Positions 42,209-53,154 of a stretch of 64,000 nt of DNA are shown here, piece after piece. The DNA is from Microcoleus sp. FACHB-831. GTDB lineage: Bacteria > Cyanobacteriota > Cyanobacteriia > Cyanobacteriales > FACHB-T130. Under the pieces are notes generated by a model that had not been told where the DNA came from, did not search any database, and saw only the letters and a program-made list of their open reading frames with translations. The translations under genes and the position numbers were made by a program. The stretch's first letter is position 1. The number at the start of each line of letters is the position of its first letter. The stretch lies in contig NZ_JACJON010000039.1 of the NCBI RefSeq assembly GCF_014695585.1, positions 62,001 to 126,000 of the forward strand. Direction: 5' to 3'.

Positions 42209-42661
42209 CTATGTTAGTGTATAGGGTTCTGGCAGTGGATGTACTAAGAACGCATATTCTGCAACAATTTTGTTGCCAATAAGATGTTCTTGAATTATTT
42301 GCTCAATTACTTGGGGAGTAATGTTGCGATACCAAACTCCGTCCGGATAAATCACTAAAATTGGCCCTTGGGAGCAAACTCGCAGACAGTTGGCTTTGGT
42401 GCGGAAGATACATGAGGGGCGATCGCTTGTTGGCTTATCAAGTTTTAACTCTTTCAAACGCTTTTTTAAGTAGTTCCATGCATCTAAGCTGCTTTCCTTT
42501 GAACAGCATTGGGGTAGGGTCTGATCGGCGCATATAAATATGTGTCGCTGAATTTGATTTAGTCCTAACGTCTGTACGCAAGCTTCGATGGGGTTGTTAT
42601 CTTGCGTCTCTATACTCGGTGAAGATTCAGAACTAGGCACAGCCGTTATGTTGTCACTCAT
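42209..42661 (-). CDS. Thioredoxin-like [2Fe-2S] ferredoxin-domain protein
   Basis: 150 residues. After a 30-residue polar leader comes [20 protein letters not shown], then a (2Fe-2S) ferredoxin/NuoE-like thioredoxin fold with [20 protein letters not shown] and [23 protein letters not shown]. The four-cysteine pattern C-x(8)-C ... C-x3-C is that of the thioredoxin-like ferredoxin family. Probably carries electrons; partner unknown. It is divergent from groES. Confidence 0.85.
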   Translation of the reverse strand: MSDNITAVPSSESSPSIETQDNNPIEACVQTLGLNQIQRHIFICADQTLPQCCSKESSLDAWNYLKKRLKELKLDKPTSDRPSCIFRTKANCLRVCSQGPILVIYPDGVWYRNITPQVIEQIIQEHLIGNKIVAEYAFLVHPLPEPYTLT

Positions 42662-42860
42662 TAATTCTCCGTATCTATAAAAATATTCCCTACGAGGACG
42701 CGGGTTTCACTTATTAAAATATTTTCTCCTAACTGAGGTTGCTAGACATTTCAGAAAGGTTAAATCGTTGCGATCGCCTGGGCTTTCGCTCTAGCCTAAG
42801 CATAAGTACTCAATTAATACCCCAAACGGGCAAGTTCGGGAACCCGTACAAAGAATTTTG

Positions 42861-42914
42861 TTGCGCTCGCACCCTATTAGAGCTAAATTAGCACTCAGGG
42901 GTCGAGAGTGCTAA
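42861..42914 (+). promoter_or_regulatory. CIRCE operator (42888-42914) and overlapping promoter of groESL
   Basis: TTAGCACTC, nine bases, then GAGTGCTAA: an exact CIRCE inverted repeat, the binding site of the heat-shock repressor HrcA. A candidate promoter precedes and overlaps it (TTGCGC at 42861-42866, 17-base spacer, TAAATT at 42884-42889). The operator would block RNA polymerase until heat releases HrcA. It lies 47 bases before the groES start. Confidence 0.95.
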
Positions 42915-42961
42915 AACAACAACTTGACTCAAATTGAATTGCATCCCCGGAGAATTTTTAT

Positions 42962-43273
42962 ATGGCAGCTGTATCTTTGAGTGTTTCCACTGTTAAACCT
43001 TTAGGCGATCGCGTCTTCGTTAAGGTTAGCGCCGCTGAGGAGAAAACGGCGGGTGGGATTCTCCTGCCTGATAACGCTAAAGAAAAGCCACAAGTAGGCG
43101 AAATTGTCGCAGTTGGCGAAGGCAAGCGCAATGACGATGGTTCCCGTCAGCAACCCGAAGTTAAGGTCGGCGACAAAGTACTTTACTCTAAGTACGCTGG
43201 CACTGACGTAAAACTGGGTGGCGACGAATACGTCCTACTCTCAGAAAAAGACATTCTAGCAATCGTTAACTAA
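42962..43273 (+). CDS. groES: Co-chaperonin GroES
   Basis: 103 residues. [32 protein letters not shown]-type N-terminus with the mobile loop, [15 protein letters not shown] and the conserved C-terminal [11 protein letters not shown]. Forms the seven-membered lid of GroEL. Starts 47 bases after the CIRCE operator. groEL follows after 162 bases; that gap contains no obvious second operator. Confidence 0.97.
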   Translation: MAAVSLSVSTVKPLGDRVFVKVSAAEEKTAGGILLPDNAKEKPQVGEIVAVGEGKRNDDGSRQQPEVKVGDKVLYSKYAGTDVKLGGDEYVLLSEKDILAIVN

Positions 43274-43420
43274 CGGTCATGCCGTCAAATGTCATAAGAC
43301 ATGAGACAGCATAAAAAGACAATCGTGTGTTGGTAGGGGGCGTCGTCTAAACGCCGTCTGCTACAAACGCCTCCGAACGCTACAGACAACTGACAAATTC
43401 CACTAATAGTCTATTACTGA

Positions 43421-45076
<1,656 letters not shown>

Positions 45077-45112
45077 TTTCCGGCTTTGGTGGGCAATGCC
45101 CACCAAGTAGTT

Positions 45113-45150
45113 AAAAAAGCTGCTTCCTTTGTGGAGGCAGCTTTTTTTTT
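45113..45150 (+). terminator. Terminator of groESL
   Basis: AGCTGCTTCC pairs with GGAGGCAGCT (one G-T), loop TTTGTG, then nine T. A further GGTGGGC/GCCCACC hairpin lies just before it at about 45088-45104. Confidence 0.9.
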
Positions 45151-45193
45151 CAACCGCGCCCTAGAGCAGAGGAAGAAAAGCCTGTTGATTTGG

Positions 45194-46081
45194 CTACTCA
45201 GGATGTTTGCTCGATCTCAGTATTGCTTTTACTTCTTCTAAAAGGTCGTTCTGCTCTTGAGCGATCGCGTCTAGCCTTGTGATAATATTCGTCAGTCGTT
45301 CTTGGCTTTCTTCACCCATATCGCCACTAATAAAATTATTTACGGCTATCGCATTAGCTTCTGGTTGGTTTAGGGGAGTTTTACTAACCGTTAGTTTACC
45401 AAAAGGCTTCACGCTAGATCCAAACACGAAACGAACCAAGTTGAAAGGAAATTTTAGTATAGATAACAAGCCTTGTTCGGCTAATCTTGCAAATGCTTTT
45501 ACTAATTGCCACAGGATAAAGATGGCTAAAAGTAAGATAATTATGCTAAATATTGGGTGATTAATTCCCCAAAATATAGTTTTAGTAATCCAGGATATTG
45601 TTGGATGAGAATCAATCCACAAATTTACAGCATCTAACTGGCTGGTGATAGAAGAAGCGATCGCTTTGTCTACCTGTGCCGATACAGCGCTACTCAGGCC
45701 ATCAGCTTTTTGCCAGGTATGTTCTACCGAACCCTTTATATAATCTCCTGCGTGCGAAGCAGTCTCGCTCAAGGTAGTAACAGTTTTACCAGTAGTTGTC
45801 CTGATAGTTTCAGTCAAAGCATCTTTGGTCTGAGAAGCCGTTAGCGTAACATTATCAATAGCTTTGTCAGTTTCAACGGCAACTCGTTCGGCAACCTCAT
45901 TGAATGAAGATTTTGCTACTTCTTTCATATGAGAAATACTGTTAACAGAGGTATTATTGGCGTCTGGTACGCTATTAACTGCCCGATCGGTAGTTGATGT
46001 AAGAAAATCTTTAGCCTTGAGAAAACTTGTAGAAACTTTTTCGGGTATGGCTATATCTAAAACTAACCGCTTGCTATCCAT
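45194..46081 (-). CDS. Membrane-anchored protein of unknown function
   Basis: 295 residues, family not recognised. The first 160 residues are polar, Ser/Thr/Ala-rich and helical (VAKSSFNEVAERVAVETDKA, TKDALTETIRTTTGKTVTTL), resembling apolipophorin/LEA-like amphipathic helices. One membrane segment at about 174-196 (IFSIIILLLAIFILWQLVKA) is followed by a basic stretch and a C-terminal coiled coil (about 260-290, NIITRLDAIAQEQNDLLEEV). It would sit in a membrane with both ends available for protein contact. Convergent to groEL, facing its terminator. Confidence 0.75.
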   Translation of the reverse strand: MDSKRLVLDIAIPEKVSTSFLKAKDFLTSTTDRAVNSVPDANNTSVNSISHMKEVAKSSFNEVAERVAVETDKAIDNVTLTASQTKDALTETIRTTTGKTVTTLSETASHAGDYIKGSVEHTWQKADGLSSAVSAQVDKAIASSITSQLDAVNLWIDSHPTISWITKTIFWGINHPIFSIIILLLAIFILWQLVKAFARLAEQGLLSILKFPFNLVRFVFGSSVKPFGKLTVSKTPLNQPEANAIAVNNFISGDMGEESQERLTNIITRLDAIAQEQNDLLEEVKAILRSSKHPE

Positions 46082-46337
46082 TATTAGCGCGACTCCTATC
46101 TCTACAAGGAATTTATAAATAAAGACGAACTATTATTTAGTATAAAAAATAGCAAGTGGGGCAGACGCAGAAGTCTGCCCCAATATATTAGTTTGAACGT
46201 AAATATTTAGACAAAGTAGGGATGGCGATCGCACTAGCCTTGGCATTAGGTAGCCTAAAGCAGACCAGATGTGAAGAAGCGCACCCCGTCGCTCAAACTT
46301 TCCTCGGTGCGATCGCGCGAAATACCATAAAACAAGC

Positions 46338-47327
46338 CTATTCGTGTACGCTGCCATCCGGCATAGTTGCACCAGTCATAATTGCCTCCTGCCACTCTGT
46401 AGATTGCAGGTATGCCCCACGCAGGCTGGCTCCTCTCATATCTGCACCCCGCAGGCTGGTCACGTGCAAATTAGCACCCCACAGGTAGGCATCCCGCAAA
46501 CTTGCCCCGCTCAAGTCAGCATTACGCAGGCTTGCCATATTCAGGTTAGCTCCAGTCAAGTCGGCGGCGTTGAGGTTAGCTTCGCTCAAGTCTGCCTTAC
46601 TCAAGTTAGCCTCACATAGGTCTGCCTTAGCGAGACATGCATTACTCAGGTTGGCTGCATGAAGATTTGACCGAGCCAGCAGCGTCACGCGCATCTGAGC
46701 TGAACTTAGGTTAGCCGCCGTCAAGTTGGCTCCGCTAAGGTTGGCTCCGCTTAGTTTGGTGTCGCTGAGGTTGACTCCATCTAGGTCTACTGCATTCAGG
46801 TCTACGCCATTCAAATAAGCTCCAATAAGTTGCACTCCGTTGAGCGATGCTCCTCGCAGCAATGCGCCGCTCAATCTGGCTCCACTCAAGTTTGCCCAAC
46901 TCAGGTTTGCATCCATCAGGTTGGCAGAACGCAAGTTAATGCCCCGCAGGTCTGCTCCGCAAAGGTTGACACCAGACAAGTTAGACAAACGCAGGTTAAC
47001 TGCGGTGAGGGTGGCGCCACTCATTTTTGCTCCTACCAGAACGCACTTAATTAGCGTGGCTCCTCTGAGTTTTGCTTTTGTTAAGTCTGCCTCTGTTAGT
47101 AATGATTCGCTCACCTTGGCAAAACTCAAATCTGCCCTGTTTAGGAATGCCCCGCTAAGGTTTGCCCCTGTGAGAAATGCCCGACTTAGGTTTGCTGCTG
47201 ATAGATATGCGCCTGAAAAGTTTATTCCTACCAGGTTTGCCCTTTCCAGATTTTCTCCAATTAAATTAGCTCCACTAAAATTTCTTTCTCCTGCTGCATA
47301 ACGCCGTTTTAGTTCATCAGCATCCAT
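46338..47327 (-). CDS. Pentapeptide-repeat protein 1
   Basis: About 329 residues from the ATG at 47327 (MDADELKRRYAAGERNF); an in-frame TTG at 47381 would add 18 residues that its paralogues lack. Nearly the whole length is A(D/N)LXX pentapeptides (for example NLSGANLSGANLTAANLSSA), which fold into a right-handed beta-helix of square cross-section. Such proteins may mimic DNA or bind partners; no function can be named. First of three tandem paralogues with the same leader (DADEL-x-RYAAGER). Ends MPDGSVHE, similar to the MPNAATHE end of the third. Confidence 0.9.
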   Translation of the reverse strand: MDADELKRRYAAGERNFSGANLIGENLERANLVGINFSGAYLSAANLSRAFLTGANLSGAFLNRADLSFAKVSESLLTEADLTKAKLRGATLIKCVLVGAKMSGATLTAVNLRLSNLSGVNLCGADLRGINLRSANLMDANLSWANLSGARLSGALLRGASLNGVQLIGAYLNGVDLNAVDLDGVNLSDTKLSGANLSGANLTAANLSSAQMRVTLLARSNLHAANLSNACLAKADLCEANLSKADLSEANLNAADLTGANLNMASLRNADLSGASLRDAYLWGANLHVTSLRGADMRGASLRGAYLQSTEWQEAIMTGATMPDGSVHE

Positions 47328-47561
47328 ATAGTAATCCCGCCGCTTTAGGAAAGAATAGCTGTCTAAATATAGAGTGCCCAAATAGATAAGGCAAAAACTC
47401 TTAACTTTTGATCTTTTTTTGATGCAGTTACTTTTAAGAGGATGAAGAAATGTTTAGAATTAATAACAAAAAAAGACGCGATCGCAATGAGAGAGAGAGA
47501 GAGATAAACGCACGCGATCGCGCAAAGGTATCGGGCCTATCTCTGCCCAAACAGGAATGGC

Positions 47562-48131
47562 TCAATCCGGCATAATTACTTCACTCAGATTAGCCCCGCT
47601 CAAGTTTGCCAAGCTCACGTCTGTATCGCTCAAGTCTGCCTCAGTGAGATTCGCCTCGATCAAATCGGCTCGGTTCAAATTGACGCCAATCAATTTAGCG
47701 TTGCTCAGGTCTGCTTGACACAAAAGGGCATCGCTTAGGTTAGCGTCACTCAGGTTAGCCCTCCTCATATCTGCCTGGGTAAGATTTGCGCCAGTCAAGT
47801 TGGCTCCACCCAAATCGGCGGCAATGGTTTCTGCCTGAACAAGCCTTGCGCCAATCAATTTTGCCATATCAAAATTTGCCCCAATCAAATCTGCACCTGT
47901 CAAATCTGCACCTGTCAAGTCGGCTCGGCTCATATCGGCTCCACTACAGTCCGTCCTGCTCAGGTTCGCGCCACGCAGATTAGCCCCACTCAGATTTGCT
48001 CCCTCCATAGTTGAGCCAGTAAAATCGATTTGACGCAGGTTAGCACCTTCCAAATTGACCCCAGTAAGATCCAATTCCCGGAAATTTCGTTCACCTGCGG
48101 CATATCGCTCCAAAACTTCATCCCCATCCAT
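47562..48131 (-). CDS. Pentapeptide-repeat protein 2
   Basis: About 189 residues from the ATG at 48131 (MDGDEVLERYAAGERNF). GAGGAGGT lies 8 bases before this ATG, so the upstream ATG at 48161 is unlikely to be used. Pentapeptide repeats throughout (ANLSGANLRGANLSRTDCSG, ADLTGADLTGADLIGANF). Shares the DEV/L-x-RYAAGER leader with its two neighbours and is the shortest of the three. The MPD end resembles theirs but lacks the final HE. Confidence 0.9.
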   Translation of the reverse strand: MDGDEVLERYAAGERNFRELDLTGVNLEGANLRQIDFTGSTMEGANLSGANLRGANLSRTDCSGADMSRADLTGADLTGADLIGANFDMAKLIGARLVQAETIAADLGGANLTGANLTQADMRRANLSDANLSDALLCQADLSNAKLIGVNLNRADLIEANLTEADLSDTDVSLANLSGANLSEVIMPD

Positions 48132-48468
48132 ATGTTCTACCTCCTCATAGTTTTTAGACAACTAATTGATTGTGTGCCAACAACTTGCTAGTAAGGGCAA
48201 TCTTTGCAGCCAAAAAGTGGGCATAATTTAGCCGCAAGTAGGTGGTTAGAGCCACCATATATTACCCTCATACTTTGTCCCTACCAAACACTAACAACTG
48301 ATGCAGACCAAACTACTTAGTTTTGCCTACCACTAACAACTAATTGCTGGTCGTGGGCTGTTTCCCGCCCACTCCTTTATATGGGCGGAAGCCATTGCCT
48401 GCGTAGAACCCACCAAGAGGCACTTATTGTGGAATTAGCACTAAGTCTCAGAGCGTCCGTCTGCTCTC
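48132..48468. other. Spacer between pentapeptide genes
   Basis: 337 bases. Contains the small hairpins GGTGG-TTAGAG-CCACC and GGGC-TGTTTCC-GCCC and an ACTAACAACT direct repeat (48289 and 48332). No gene seen; probably holds the promoter of gene 2. Confidence 0.5.
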
Positions 48469-49311
48469 TTACTCGTGAGTTGCTGCATTGGGCATGATGG
48501 CACCAGTCAAGTCAGCGTCACGCAAATTCACCTGATTCAGGTTGGCGTCAATGAGAACGGCTTCAGCCAAAATTGCGCCAGTCAGGTTTGACCAGCATAA
48601 TTTTGCCCGATACAGGTTTGCCCCTCTCAAATTTGCACCCCGCAGCGTTGCCCAACTTATGTTTGCGCCTCTGAGATTAGCTCCTGTCAAGATGACGTTT
48701 GTTAAGTTGGTTCCGCTCAATTTGGCTCGATTCAGGTCAGCAGCATTCAGGTTAGCTCCGATGGCGCTAGCTCCATTCAAGATGGCGTTAGCTAAATTAG
48801 CCTTTTCCAAATTTGCCCCAATTAAGACGGCATTCGTTAAGTTTGCTCCTTCTAAGTTAGTTCCGATCAGAATGGCATTTGTCAGGTTGGCTCGGCTCAT
48901 GGGTACCTCAATCAGTTTGGCCCCACTCAAATTGGCCTCCCGCAGCACAGCCTCATTCAAAAGAGCCTGATTTAGTTTGGCTCCTGTTAAGTTGGCTCCA
49001 ATTAAATTAGCCCCCCGCAGGCTGGCATCGCTTAAGTTAGCTTGACTGAGGTTGGCCTCACTCAGATTAGCTCCTATTAAGTTGGCTTCACTCAGGTTAG
49101 AACGTATATTAGCCCAACTCAGATTCGCCTCCCGCAGGTTTACGCCGATCAGGGATGCCCCAATCAGCGTCGAGTGCGATAGATCTGCCCCCCGCAGGTT
49201 TGCCCCGCTCAGGTCAACTCCTATCAGTTCGGCTCTGTGTAGGTTGACTTCCCGAAAATCTCTTTCTCCTGCCGCATAGAGCCGTTGCAGTTCCTCGGCA
49301 TCCACGATCAT
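48469..49311 (-). CDS. Pentapeptide-repeat protein 3
   Basis: 280 residues. Leader MIVDAEELQRLYAAGERDF, then continuous ANLxx repeats (NLSEANLIGANLSEANLSQA, NLEGANLTNAVLIGANLEKA). GAGG lies upstream of the ATG at 49311; a GTG two codons later is an alternative. Predicted right-handed quadrilateral beta-helix. Same leader and C-terminal signature as gene 1, so the cluster grew by duplication. Confidence 0.9.
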   Translation of the reverse strand: MIVDAEELQRLYAAGERDFREVNLHRAELIGVDLSGANLRGADLSHSTLIGASLIGVNLREANLSWANIRSNLSEANLIGANLSEANLSQANLSDASLRGANLIGANLTGAKLNQALLNEAVLREANLSGAKLIEVPMSRANLTNAILIGTNLEGANLTNAVLIGANLEKANLANAILNGASAIGANLNAADLNRAKLSGTNLTNVILTGANLRGANISWATLRGANLRGANLYRAKLCWSNLTGAILAEAVLIDANLNQVNLRDADLTGAIMPNAATHE

Positions 49312-49849
49312 TTGCCTCGCGCTTTTGTTCTTGATCCAACATATACACAGCAGAATCCCCTAGATGATCGCTATTGTCAGTGCCAAAATCACTAGATGCC
49401 TGTAATTAGCCTGCGGAGCGACCCGATGGCAGTGGGCAAGAGCAATTTTGAAACCTTTCCTTACTATTCCCCAGACTCTTGGCAAACATGACTGTTTGCG
49501 AAAATCAGTAGGGCAAAGCGGGAATGAGGAAGCGATTGGGGAGCTGATGGTCATTGGTTATAAGGTCTATTTGCAAATTGGTGTATAGTATTATCCTTGA
49601 GCAAAGGTGAAAATCCCTATTAGGGATTGAAATAACTCAAACAGACAAAGGACAATTAACAAAGGACTACCGTACTAGGTCGGCAAAGTGTGTTGGAGCA
49701 AACGTGCGTTTATAAGATAGCTCCAACGTACCATCTGCCCTGGTGCGTTTAGCGTCAGCGAAGCGTTAGCGCGTTAGGTGCGCGATAGCGCTAAGCTATT
49801 GCTACCAACGCTACATAGCTATCAAGGCTTGACAAAGGAATGTTGAGAA
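49312..49849. other. Spacer before ilvD, 538 bases
   Basis: Carries a single CRISPR-repeat-like unit (listed separately) and, at about 49748-49800, a dispersed GCGTCAGCGAAGCGTTAGCG block related to the one at 3481. A minus frame at 49360-49554 is open but shows nothing protein-like. The ilvD promoter should be near the right end. Confidence 0.55.
49597..49633 (+). repeat. Solitary CRISPR-repeat-like sequence
   Basis: 37 bases ending AATCCCTATTAGGGATTGAA plus AT. The internal AATCCCTA/TAGGGATT palindrome and the GATTGAAA end are hallmarks of cyanobacterial CRISPR repeats. No second repeat or spacer array and no cas gene is seen within the window, so it is a lone unit. Confidence 0.6.
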
Positions 49850-51535
49850 ATGACAAAGGACAACTTGAGAAGCCAGGTCGTAACACAAGGAACGCAGCGA
49901 TCGCCTAACCGTGCCATGCTTCGTGCGGTTGGTTTTGGCGATGGCGATTTCCAGAAGCCCATTGTTGGTATTGCGAATGGCTATAGTACCATCACCCCTT
50001 GCAATATGGGGCTGAACGAACTCGCCCTCCGAGCCGATGCGGGGGTTCGTACCGCCAGCGCCATGCCCCAAATGTTCGGCACGATTACGATAAGTGACGG
50101 CATTTCTATGGGCACGGAGGGGATGAAATATTCCCTAGTTTCGCGGGAAGTTATTGCCGATTCGATTGAAACTGTCTGTAATGGCCAAAGCCTAGATGGT
50201 GTCTTGGCTATTGGTGGCTGCGACAAGAATATGCCAGGAGCGATGATTGCGATCGCTCGCATGAATATCCCCGCTATCTTTGTCTACGGTGGCACTATTA
50301 AGCCCGGTCATCACAACGGCAAGGACTTAACTGTTGTCAGCGCTTTTGAAGCTGTAGGGCAGTACAGTGCTGGCAAAATTGACACAGATGAGCTGCTAGA
50401 GGTCGAGCGCAAGTCTTGCCCTGGCGCGGGTTCCTGCGGCGGTATGTACACGGCTAATACTATGTCTTCGGCGTTTGAGGCGATGGGGATGAGCTTGCCT
50501 TATTCCTCGACTATGGCGGCTGAAGATAAGGAAAAAGCCGACAGCGCAGAAAACTCAGCTATAGTTCTAGTCGAGGCAATTCGCAAACAACTGCTGCCGA
50601 GTCAGATATTAACTCGCAAAGCATTTGAGAACGCGATCGCTACCATCATGGCTGTAGGTGGCTCCACTAATTCCGTCCTGCACTTACTGGCGATCTCTCG
50701 TGCTATCGGTGTGGAATTATCCCTCGACGACTTTGAAATTATTCGCGCCAAAGTGCCCGTCCTCTGCGACTTAAAGCCCTCTGGTAGATATGTTGCAACC
50801 GATCTGCACAAAGCTGGCGGTATCCCCCAAGTGATGAAAATGCTCCTCGTGCATAATTTAATACACGGCGACGCACTCACCATCACGGGCAAGACAATTG
50901 CCGAACTGCTAGCAGATGTCCCAGATGAACCACGCGCCGACCAAGATGTTATCCGTCCTTGGAATAAGCCCCTCTACGCTCAAGGACACCTCGCCATTCT
51001 GCGAGGCAATTTAGCATTAGAAGGCTCGGTAGCAAAAATTACTGGCGTTAAAAAGCCGCAAATTACTGGCCCAGCGCGAGTATTTGAATCAGAAGAAGCT
51101 TGCTTAGATGCAGTTCTGGCGGGAAAAATTAAAGCTGGAGATGTGATCGTCATCCGCTATGAAGGGCCAAAAGGTGGCCCCGGAATGCGCGAAATGCTAG
51201 CACCAACCTCGGCAATTATCGGCGCTGGATTGGGTGATTCGGTGGGATTAATTACCGACGGAAGATTTTCTGGCGGTACATATGGAATGGTAGTTGGTCA
51301 CGTAGCACCAGAAGCAGCAGTTGGAGGCGCGATCGCGCTTGTCCAAGAAGGCGATACCATCACCATTGACGCACCAGCAAGGTTGCTACAACTTCATGTT
51401 TCAGATGAAGAATTAGAAGCAAGACGTGCAAATTGGAATCCCCCAGCACCCCGTTATACAAGAGGCGTGCTGGCGAAATATGCCAAGTTAGTTTCTTCTA
51501 GCAGTATCGGTGCCGTTACCGATCTGAATTTGTAG
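49850..51535 (+). CDS. ilvD: Dihydroxy-acid dehydratase IlvD
   Basis: 561 residues. Iron-sulfur enzyme that dehydrates 2,3-dihydroxy-isovalerate/methylvalerate in valine, isoleucine and leucine synthesis. Cluster-ligand motifs [10 protein letters not shown] and [16 protein letters not shown], plus [26 protein letters not shown] and [11 protein letters not shown]. Start ATG 49850 matches the usual N-terminus ([20 protein letters not shown]); the enzyme is complete. Transcribed alone. Confidence 0.97.
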   Translation: MTKDNLRSQVVTQGTQRSPNRAMLRAVGFGDGDFQKPIVGIANGYSTITPCNMGLNELALRADAGVRTASAMPQMFGTITISDGISMGTEGMKYSLVSREVIADSIETVCNGQSLDGVLAIGGCDKNMPGAMIAIARMNIPAIFVYGGTIKPGHHNGKDLTVVSAFEAVGQYSAGKIDTDELLEVERKSCPGAGSCGGMYTANTMSSAFEAMGMSLPYSSTMAAEDKEKADSAENSAIVLVEAIRKQLLPSQILTRKAFENAIATIMAVGGSTNSVLHLLAISRAIGVELSLDDFEIIRAKVPVLCDLKPSGRYVATDLHKAGGIPQVMKMLLVHNLIHGDALTITGKTIAELLADVPDEPRADQDVIRPWNKPLYAQGHLAILRGNLALEGSVAKITGVKKPQITGPARVFESEEACLDAVLAGKIKAGDVIVIRYEGPKGGPGMREMLAPTSAIIGAGLGDSVGLITDGRFSGGTYGMVVGHVAPEAAVGGAIALVQEGDTITIDAPARLLQLHVSDEELEARRANWNPPAPRYTRGVLAKYAKLVSSSSIGAVTDLNL

Positions 51536-51608
51536 TAAAAATGATGAATGATGAATGCTTAAAACGCAAATTTATCATTCATCATTTACTCATTACCAAA
51601 GCAACGAT

Positions 51609-51938
51609 TTATTTCAGCGGATCGTGTCCCCAATTCTTCAGAGAATACCGCCAGCGCGTGTGTTCTACATCGCCTGATGGTTTCTCTGCCATGTGGCGGT
51701 GAACGTAACTAATAACCTTCTTCATGTGAGATAGGTCATCATCGCTATATTCATTATGCTTTTTCTGCAACAGCTCGATGATACGCTTACCGGATTTATG
51801 CCCGATTGACTCATCATCTCCTTTCTTTTGCCCTACTGCTTGGGAATCCTCCGTTTCTAGCCAGGATTCAAGTTCTTTTGATGTCATGTTGACGGCTTGT
51901 TTAAATTCGTCAACGACTGATTTAAGCTCTTTAGTCAT
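51609..51938 (-). CDS. DUF3140-family protein
   Basis: 109 residues. Matches the DUF3140 pattern: VVDEFKQAVNMTSKELESWL, GHKSGKRIIELLQKK, and the conserved C-terminal VHRHMAEKPSGDVEHTRWRY, SLKNWGHDP. Members are small DNA-binding-like proteins, often fused or next to DUF2945. The DUF2945 gene lies just upstream on the same strand (8-base gap), so the two are an operon. Stress-related roles are suspected in the family but not shown here. Confidence 0.85.
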   Translation of the reverse strand: MTKELKSVVDEFKQAVNMTSKELESWLETEDSQAVGQKKGDDESIGHKSGKRIIELLQKKHNEYSDDDLSHMKKVISYVHRHMAEKPSGDVEHTRWRYSLKNWGHDPLK

Positions 51939-51946
51939 AATCGGCG

Positions 51947-52162
51947 TTACTCCTCAATTTTCTTGAGAGAATCAGGTTTATGAGCCGCTTCTTTCCCTGT
52001 TTTGTTGCTTTCAACCAGGTATTCGGGGTTATCTTTTGAAGCAGCTACATGGTGTCCTTTGATATCTGTGGGCGAGGTGAGTTTCTTTTTCACCGTTCCC
52101 TCTGTTACGCCTTGAGATGTTTTCCACTCAACTTTGTCGCCTTTTTTAAATTGTTCGGTCAA
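51947..52162 (-). CDS. DUF2945/HVA1 (Tudor-like) small protein
   Basis: 71 residues: FKKGDKVEWKTSQGVTEGTV, KKKLTSPTDIKGHHVAASKD, NPEYLVESNKTGKEAAHKPD, then SLKKIEE. This is the complete DUF2945 domain, a small beta-barrel of Tudor type. Start ATG 52162 is preceded by GGAGCA, a reasonable Shine-Dalgarno sequence. First gene of the two-gene unit with DUF3140. Confidence 0.88.
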   Translation of the reverse strand: MTEQFKKGDKVEWKTSQGVTEGTVKKKLTSPTDIKGHHVAASKDNPEYLVESNKTGKEAAHKPDSLKKIEE

Positions 52163-53145
52163 AATTTTGCTCCTGTAAACTTTTGTAAAACGCTAACTTT
52201 TTCATTATGTTTGCAGCTTGAAAGGTATAAATCAGTCAAGTTGTAGATTGAAAAGTTTAAATTTGTCGGGGTAAATACCCATTTTGTAAGTGGTTTACTG
52301 CAAGCAAATATATTAAACAGACATTGAGCAATCGCCATTTTTAAATCCCACAATCCTCAATTCAGATGTCTCACCTGCTATCGCAGATGCCTTATCTATT
52401 GCTGGTTGTGCTGCTAAACTCTGGGCTGCTTACATACGCTGCATGAGATCCTGGATTTTAAAAATTATAACTATATCTAAAGTAGGATGCGAAAAGAAAA
52501 ATTATTAGCATACTAGAGTAAAGCGGCGTTTTAATCGCTATGAAGGATCTGTATGCAGTCTCTAGATCGTATTGTTCAATAGCGATGGCAGTACCAACCG
52601 ATAAAAACTGGGTGCAAGAAACTCGTTATGCAAGTAGAGGAAGTATCTACTTGTTTGCGCCGATGGTGAACTTTAACGTGATGTCTGAAGTGGGAGATAC
52701 GCCACCATAATTCGATTGTGGCTGTAAAAAAATATTCCTTACATTGAAATGGAAGCTAATAGGCTTGACTAGCCCTGTAGCTATGTTCAGCACATAGCCA
52801 AGCGAAGCTTTGGAATCGATGTAATGCGTGAACAATAGGCTTGTTTTAAGTTAACAACTTCGATCTACTAATAGCAGCAAGTTGCTTTAGGTTTCATTTT
52901 GACGTACTTATATGACCAACTGCTAGTAAGAATTCCCACTTACGGGGACTGGCAAAGTGATGGATATTGCATGGATTGCTAATTGCAACATGGCAGGCTT
53001 AAGGATAGACAGTTAAGTAGTTTAGGGGGATTTTCTGCTACTTAATTGAGTCTTAATAAGCTGTATTTGTGTAGGCGCTCGCGTCTGCTGCCGCTACATA
53101 CTTTCATGGAATTAGACCGGATCTAAAACTTTTTAATAAATAGGG
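52163..53145. other. Large intergenic region, 983 bases
   Basis: No long gene. One short plus frame (52585-52710, 41 codons, MAVPTDKNWVQETRYASRGS start) is protein-like in composition but unrecognised and lacks a good ribosome-binding site. It may be a fragment of a lost gene. The region is AT-rich and precedes an AT-rich acyltransferase gene, so it may be a degraded acquired segment. Confidence 0.5.
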
Positions 53146-53154
53146 GTGTTTACC

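Noticed and set aside
49360-49554. Minus-strand frame of 64 codons before ilvD
   Set aside because: No ribosome-binding site, no recognised motif, in a repeat-bearing spacer.
49597-49633. A CRISPR array
   Set aside because: Only one repeat-like unit; no second repeat within 100 bases and no cas genes. Reported as a solitary repeat instead.
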